Shown: in pieces, positions 19,146 to 23,568 of the stretch
How the letters are laid out: every line of letters starts with the position of its first letter
How positions within the stretch are numbered: the first letter of the stretch is position 1
Source: Chara braunii
Lineage: Eukaryota; Streptophyta; Charophyceae; Charales; Characeae
Reading direction: 5' to 3'
Assembly (NCBI GenBank): GCA_003427395.1
Contig: BFEA01000127.1
Coordinates: 2,301,357 to 2,324,924 of the forward strand
Length of the DNA: 23,568 nucleotides
Notes under the pieces: generated by a model
The model's input: the letters and a program-made list of their open reading frames with translations, nothing else
Databases searched by the model: none
What the model was told of the DNA's origin: nothing
Position numbers and translations under genes: made by a program

Positions 19146-20380
19146 TGAAGACATTAGTGTATAGTGTCCAAGTTTAGACCTTCGGCGTCACTAGGTGCTG
19201 CCTGTGGGATACCCCAGACACAAGTTACTAGGATGGCATCAGAACTTATTAATAAGGCTTGTAGGATAATGATTGCACCTTGTGCTCAAAACCTTCGGGA
19301 TAGATAAAGTTCACTTTGCGTGTGCGCCAATTGTGATTGTGTGATATCAGGTTCATACAACGTCAGTACTCACAACTAGTATAGTACCTGATATTGAAGA
19401 AGTGACTATAAGTAGGTGGACTCACAAAGGAGGGTTATAGGAAGTGGCAATGCACCTGGGGAATATTGAGTTGAGAATGGGTGGAGTTATCTCGTGAAAC
19501 ACATAGAGCAAAAATAAAAACAAAAACATTAAAAGTAAAACAAACAAACAAAATCGTACATGTTTCAAGTTCTCCTTAGGGAGAATCGAGTTGTCAATTA
19601 GTTACTGAAACAGTATAAAATTGATATTGTCTGAAGTAGGAGCTATCTTAGTAGGTTTCAATATTAGTAATTAAAACAAAAAGACCCGACATTAGCCCTT
19701 TGCACATCTTTGTGAGATCAACACCGCAAACTCCAGAGTTCCCAATCAAGTCTGACAGGAATAGGCGGAAAATTTGTAGGCGCTACTAGTGTGACCACAT
19801 CAACGTGGCAAGATCCTGCCCACCCAAATTTTTTATTGCTAGCTATTGATATTTGTCAATCGAGGGGTAGAAATGAACCATATGGATAAGTGGGACCTTA
19901 CCCCTGGATTTAAGGTATCCTCTTTCTTTGGCATCCGAGATGGAGGGCTGAGGGCATACTCACACTACTGATAGGGTTTTTTACTCATTTCTATGTGTAA
20001 TTATGGTCACATAATACATCAATGTTCCTCTATAACTGCCATCATACTAGTATAAGTTCAAAAAAGTGTTGGTGTAAATTTTGTGTTAAAAAATAAAATA
20101 AAATGTGTTAAATAAAAAATGAAAAAATAAATATTCTCATACTCACCTTTCACCACCTACCTATCACTACTCCAAAGGATACATTTATAAGTTAAAGAGT
20201 TGTCGGACCTTTGTTTACTTCATTCCATTTTTACAACGGGGGCAACTCTCAACCCTACTTCATTTACCTAAAGGTTTTGAACCCATGATTCATTTCGGTG
20301 TGTGTAGCACTCATCCACATTGGTTCTATACCGATTTTCAAGTTCAACTACGGTAGCAAACAAAGAGTCTCACCACACCT
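19146..20380. other. Intergenic DNA with low-complexity stretches
   Basis: No gene. Contains an A-rich low-complexity run (about 19505-19553), a weak fourth R1 fragment (19804-19840), a 9-bp inverted repeat ATATCAGGT/ACCTGATAT near 19343-19396, and an A/T-rich run near 20085-20135. Confidence 0.5.
19804..19840 (+). repeat. Dispersed repeat R1, probable fragment 4
   Basis: CGTGGCAAGATCCTGCCCAC resembles the start of copies 2 and 3 (GGTCCCGCCCACC). Similarity fades after about 35 bases, so this is tentative. Confidence 0.35.
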
Positions 20381-20596
20381 CTCTTGAAAATTATTTTTCA
20401 AAAGCTTTCATGTTTCTACACAACCTCTTGAAAGTTTGGGCTTTCAAAAGTTGTGAGAATGGTTCGTGAAACACTTTGAAGAGTGACTTTTTAAACTAAA
20501 CGCTCAAACCCCTAACTTGCAGTATCCCCGGCCAACCCCCTGACGGTCTCATGATTTTCAAGAGTTATCATACCGTTATGTGGACGCCTCTTGAAA
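20381..20596. repeat. Cluster of CTCTTGAAA motifs forming hairpins
   Basis: CTCTTGAAA occurs at 20381, 20425 and 20588, with the inverse TTTCAAGAG at 20556. They form CACAAC..TTGAAAG/CTTTCAA..GTTGTG (20419-20455) and a perfect 9-bp pair (20556-20564 with 20588-20596). Confidence 0.55.
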
Positions 20597-20854
20597 CATT
20601 TTATGGTTCCACGAAAAAGTATGGCGAGGCCCAAACTCCAAATTGTTATCTTCGCGGTCCTTGTTCAACACATGTTGATGCTATAGTGTTTGTCAATCAG
20701 TGATATGGAGGATGATTATTTTCTTTTTATTTTTCAAGTTCATGACAAAGTTGACAGTCACCATTGATCTTCGTCATGTCTATGACTAATATTATATAAT
20801 TTATGGGAGCCAAATCTTTTCTTTTTCTTATGTCTTTCCTTTGTTTGGTTCAAG
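20597..20854. other. Intergenic DNA, nothing recognised
   Basis: AT-rich sequence, no feature supported. Confidence 0.4.
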
Positions 20855-21049
20855 TTTAAACCACCAGTACTTCCGGGTTACTGTTGCCCGAGGTTCCAAT
20901 CGCCCTGTGCGACAAAAAAGAAAGAATCTGCGTGAGCCTCGTTTGGGTTGGCGCCTCAAGCCATTTTGCTCCGACTGCCGACCCCTGAAAGTTGCAGCAG
21001 CATGCAAGTGTGTTGGAGAAAAATGGTTGGGACATACTGGTGGTTTAAA
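20855..21049. mobile_element. Fold-back element A with TTTAAACCACCAGTA arms
   Basis: TTTAAACCACCAGTACTTCC (20855-20874) is inverted at 21030-21049 as GGACATACTGGTGGTTTAAA, with two mismatches. The interior has no transposase. Confidence 0.65.
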
Positions 21050-21180
21050 TTTGGGATCCAAATGTGACGATGAATCTGAACATCTCACAACCTTACTTTG
21101 ATCACGTCAAAAAATTGCTCGATAACTAGTTGATCTACTGGTAGCTGCAACTTGGTCATGCTCCACTTCACTTTAGGAGG

Positions 21181-21300
21181 TTTAAAACACCAGTATCTTT
21201 CCCCGCTCAAAAATAAATTTGATGGTGGGTAACGTGGAATCCAAACAGGATCGGGCCGTCGGTGCTGTTCTCTATTTCGGGAAAGGTACTAGTGGTTTAA
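21181..21300. mobile_element. Fold-back element B, same family, shorter
   Basis: TTTAAAACACCAGTATCTTT (21181) is inverted at GAAAGGTACTAGTGGTTTAA (21281-21300). Its right arm overlaps the left arm of element C. Confidence 0.6.
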
Positions 21301-21486
21301 ACCACCAATACCTTTCTCAGCTACAGATGCCGAGCCGAAAATTGCCATGCACGCAGGGAAAAAAATGAACCACTGCGGGACTCGCGCCGCTAACACATTT
21401 TGGTATGGTAGCACCGAACCCCTCTGGCCTCCTGCGTTACCTGACGTGTCTCTGCAAAACAGTTGGGAAAAGTACTGATGGTTTAA
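21296..21486. mobile_element. Fold-back element C, same family
   Basis: TTTAAACCACCAATACCTTT (from 21297) is inverted at GGGAAAAGTACTGATGGTTT (21465-21484). Elements B and C meet in the perfect 14-base palindrome GTGGTTTAAACCAC (21292-21305). Confidence 0.6.
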
Positions 21487-22099
21487 TTATGGTTTCGAGT
21501 ATACTCAGGTCCCTGCCATCCTATACGAAAATCTTACCGCCAAAGTGTGACCACGTTGAAAAATACGTAAGACCAGAGTTAAACCTCCCAAAGTGGGGCG
21601 GGACCCTGGTAGTGGAATGTGTATCCGATTTCAAGTTGTTACTTGATCTGGCTGCTACCAGGTTTTTGTGGCAGTGGAATAACTTGATCGAGACGTTGGT
21701 CACATCAAAGAATGCTCGAAAACTACTAGTGATCGAGCTGCCACCGACAGTGGAACTTGTACATCCGGTCGTTTGGAGCAGTTATTGTGGTAGCGGAACT
21801 GCTCGACATAGTTGCGACCGGTATGGGATATGGTATCGAGCTGCGACCGACAGTGAAACTTGTGGTCGAGCTGCCACGGGGGAACCCTGCTACGGGGGAA
21901 CTCTGCCCCCACCTACCCCGTAGCAGCCACAACCATGCTCAAGCCACCAATGAGGGGACATGCAGGGGCTGCACCCACCAGCAGGTGCGATACTTGCTAC
22001 AGCAGGTGGGCGAGACCGGCCAGGGGTCAGCCGGCAGCATTCGATGGACCAGTCGCTGTGCCTCCCGTCTGGTCCCCTCCCCCTATGAACATCGATAGT
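21487..22099. repeat. Interval with a diverged 103-bp-spaced repeat, no supported gene
   Basis: A 30-base word beginning GATCGAGCTGCCACCGACAG (21731-21760) recurs as TATCGAGCTGCGACCGACAG (21834-21863) at a distance of 103, with a further partial GGTCGAGCTGCCACGG at 21864 and weaker similarity near 21650. A 172-codon plus-strand frame (21405-21923) crosses these repeats and element C and has no domain, so I do not call a gene. Confidence 0.55.
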
Positions 22100-22255
22100 C
22101 TCTGCTCAATGCCACTCGGGGTCCCAAAGACCTATCTCTAGGTGGTGGGCGCCAAGCTTGCCCCAGGAAGGTACATGAGGCCAATGGGGATCGAACCCAA
22201 GCCCTCCTGAATGCCACTTGCGTGCCTTACCAACTGAGTCACCAGGTCGAGGACA
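22100..22255 (-). mobile_element. tRNA-derived SINE-like element with pol III A and B boxes
   Basis: On the minus strand, TGGTGACTCAGTTGGTAAGG (22244-22225) fits an A box and GGGTTCGATCCC (22198-22187) is a canonical B box, at tRNA-like spacing. The flanks do not pair as an acceptor stem, so it is not a functional tRNA. The body downstream on the minus strand extends toward about 22100; no poly(A) tail or target duplication was identified, and the 3' limit is uncertain. Confidence 0.6.
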
Positions 22256-22261
22256 TGACCC

Positions 22262-22560
22262 AACAAGAGTCCCAACGAGAGTTCCAAAGAACAGCAGACG
22301 TTTCCAACCGAGAGTTCCAACCAGAGTTCCACTGGAGTTCCAAGACTGCCCTCTCACGAGTCGCAGGAAGAGCCCAGACAAGAGTCCCAGAAGTGACAAA
22401 AAAAAGAAAAAAAAACAATTAGACAAGAGTCCCAGGAAGAGCTCCAAGGCTTACAGTTGGGGTAGTCCCAACGAGTCCAGGAACCGCATGCGAGAGGTCC
22501 CATGAGTTCCGTAGATTCCCAAGCGGAGGCCCAAGAGTCTCCCAAGAAGAGTCGCTCCGG
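22262..22560. repeat. Degenerate 12-13 bp repeats
   Basis: Variants of AGAGTTCCAACC and AGAGTCCCAACG recur many times in two blocks (about 22264-22345 and 22375-22560), split by an A-rich run near 22398-22417. Confidence 0.7.
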
Positions 22561-22704
22561 ACATAGACCGGATTCGCCGCACCATTCGCCAAATGTGCGA
22601 CGTGTGAATGTATCTCCCCACACAACGTGGCAATATGCGCCCGCCGTGTTTTGAATTTTTAACATTTTGGGAGTTGTGCGGCGAGGCCTACGCCCCTTAT
22701 TGGT

Positions 22705-22780
22705 GTGCCTGGGAACAACGGCTGAAGCACAGAACGGCAGGGAAACGCCAAGAGGTGCTTCAGCCGTTGTTCCCAGGCAC
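22705..22780. ncRNA. Hairpin with perfect 26-bp arms (candidate small-RNA precursor or fold-back element)
   Basis: The left arm 22705-22730 starts GTGCCTGGGAACAACGGCTG and its exact reverse complement fills 22755-22780, with no mismatch in 26 pairs. The 24-base loop has a small inner GGC/GCC pair. The size (76 nt) and arm length fit a short plant microRNA precursor, but perfect pairing is also typical of a very young fold-back insertion. I recognise no known miRNA in the arms. A third arm copy lies at 22923. Confidence 0.6.
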
Positions 22781-22922
22781 CCCACGGTCAACTTCGTGAA
22801 AGTACCTGGCCGCAGTCGCGGACCCGGGGGGGTGCATCTGGACGTAATCACGGTCAGAGCTCGGTCGAAAATGTCGTAGTGGGAGTATGCCCCTCACTTA
22901 GTTACAGTTACAGAGGTGCGCG

Positions 22923-22940
22923 TGGGAACAACGGCTAAAG
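22923..22940 (+). repeat. Third copy of the hairpin arm
   Basis: TGGGAACAACGGCTAAAG matches 17 of 18 bases of the left arm at 22705-22730, 143 bases beyond the end of the hairpin. Confidence 0.6.
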
Positions 22941-22943
22941 AAC

Positions 22944-23136
22944 AAAAAGAGGCCCCTGTGCCAGGATGCAAGGAAGGACAGAAAAGAAAGAAGGAAAAAG
23001 CCAAAGAGAAAGGGGGAAAAAAAGGGAAAAAAAAAAAAAAAGGGGAGACAAGGGCCGAAATGGGGCAAAAAAGACAAGGGGAAAAAGAACAGCGGCGAGA
23101 TGTTAGAGGAAGGTACCCCCCGGCGAACCTGAAGAC
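22944..23136. repeat. Purine-rich (A/G) tract
   Basis: Long A and G runs (for example around 23009-23046) with few pyrimidines. The long minus-strand open frame here (22894-23472) is low-complexity Phe/Ser/Leu/Pro and is not called. Confidence 0.8.
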
Positions 23137-23142
23137 ACCATC

Positions 23143-23155
23143 TTTTTTTTTTTTT
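23143..23155. repeat. Poly(T) run
   Basis: Thirteen consecutive T, followed by CCCC. Confidence 0.85.
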
Positions 23156-23499
23156 CCCCGTGGATTGGCTGATCCGTTCACGTAAGCAGCCGCAGCCGTG
23201 GCGTGACGAGCGTCGTTGGCATTCAAGCAGACAGGAGGCAAACAGAGGAGGGTAGAGAGGAGAGCAGAGAGGAGAAGGAACACAGGGAGGAAGGAGGTCT
23301 GAGGAGTAAGGAAAGGGATGAGCGGTGGAGAGGCGAGGCAGAGAAGTAGTAATCTACACCTGGATGGATAGAGACAGGGGGAAGAGAGCAGGTCGTGAAG
23401 GAGCCAAGGCGCAAAGGCGACAGAGGACGAGAGACGATTAGACAGCAGGAACGTGGACAGGGCAACGTTCAAACACCACCCAGTTCTCTCTGTGCGCGC

Positions 23500-23500
<1 letters not shown>
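23156..23500. other. G/A-rich, CpG-containing interval before (TC)n; possible gene-upstream region
   Basis: GC content rises, with GAGAGGAGAGCAG-like repeats at 23240-23420. No ATG-led exon is supported. Such sequence followed by a long CT run is common near plant promoters and 5' UTRs, but the gene would be outside the window. Confidence 0.3.

Positions 23501-23567
<67 letters not shown>
23501..23567. repeat. (TC)n microsatellite at window edge
   Basis: About 33 uninterrupted TC units, then one G at the last base. Confidence 0.95.

Positions 23568-23568
<1 letters not shown>

Noticed and set aside
21405-21923. 172-codon plus-strand open frame
   Set aside because: Overlaps a fold-back element and diverged repeats, and no recognisable domain is present.
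22187-22254. Functional tRNA gene on the minus strand
   Set aside because: A and B boxes are present, but the acceptor ends are not complementary.
22894-23472. 192-codon minus-strand open frame
   Set aside because: Low-complexity Phe/Ser/Leu/Pro translation of a purine-rich tract, with no domain.

Overview
The window looks like eukaryotic nuclear DNA, most likely from a land plant. It is repeat-rich, has no bacterial-style gene packing, no operons and no confident intact host gene, and it carries long direct repeats with LTR-like edges, several fold-back (MITE-like) elements, a tRNA-derived SINE-like head and a long (TC)n run. The plant assignment is an inference from repeat style, not from a recognised gene.

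Left part (1-14670). Two direct copies of a >1.84 kb repeat lie at 1-1851 (cut by the window edge) and 12828-14670 (cut by an assembly gap, 12118-12827). They align almost without indels, roughly 95% identical by eye, and both stop at the same point (...CACCGACA; on the minus strand TGTCGGTG...), as LTRs do. Between them lie about 10 kb with no recognisable gag, protease, RT or integrase. On the minus strand this interval reads: a GC-rich leader-like stretch (12.1-10.7 kb); an array of ten hairpins sharing one loop with covarying stems (10.66-9.83 kb); three 123-bp hairpin repeats (9.54-9.25 kb); a hairpin-dense stretch (9.17-8.87 kb); half of a fold-back element (7.7-7.5 kb); a decayed unknown coding sequence (5.27-4.45 kb); and a largely featureless stretch down to copy A. 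This layout resembles a large non-autonomous LTR element (LARD-like) with a structured leader. However, no primer-binding site or polypurine tract is visible beside the LTR-like copies, so two separate insertions cannot be excluded.

Right part (14671-23568). This is more AT-rich intergenic DNA. It holds three or four copies of a dispersed repeat, a 144-bp palindrome, a 408-bp palindromic element related to the half-copy at 7.5 kb, several short tandem duplications, a chain of three fold-back elements sharing the TTTAAACCACCAGTA arm, a SINE-like A/B-box head, degenerate 12-bp repeats, a hairpin with perfect 26-bp arms plus a third copy of its arm nearby, and a purine-rich tract ending in (TC)n at the window edge. 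That last part could be the upstream region of a gene outside the window.

The most interesting item is the hairpin array at 9834-10659. The loop is kept while both sides of the stem change together, which implies selection on a folded RNA (or single-stranded DNA), not on primary sequence alone. Its function is unknown to me.
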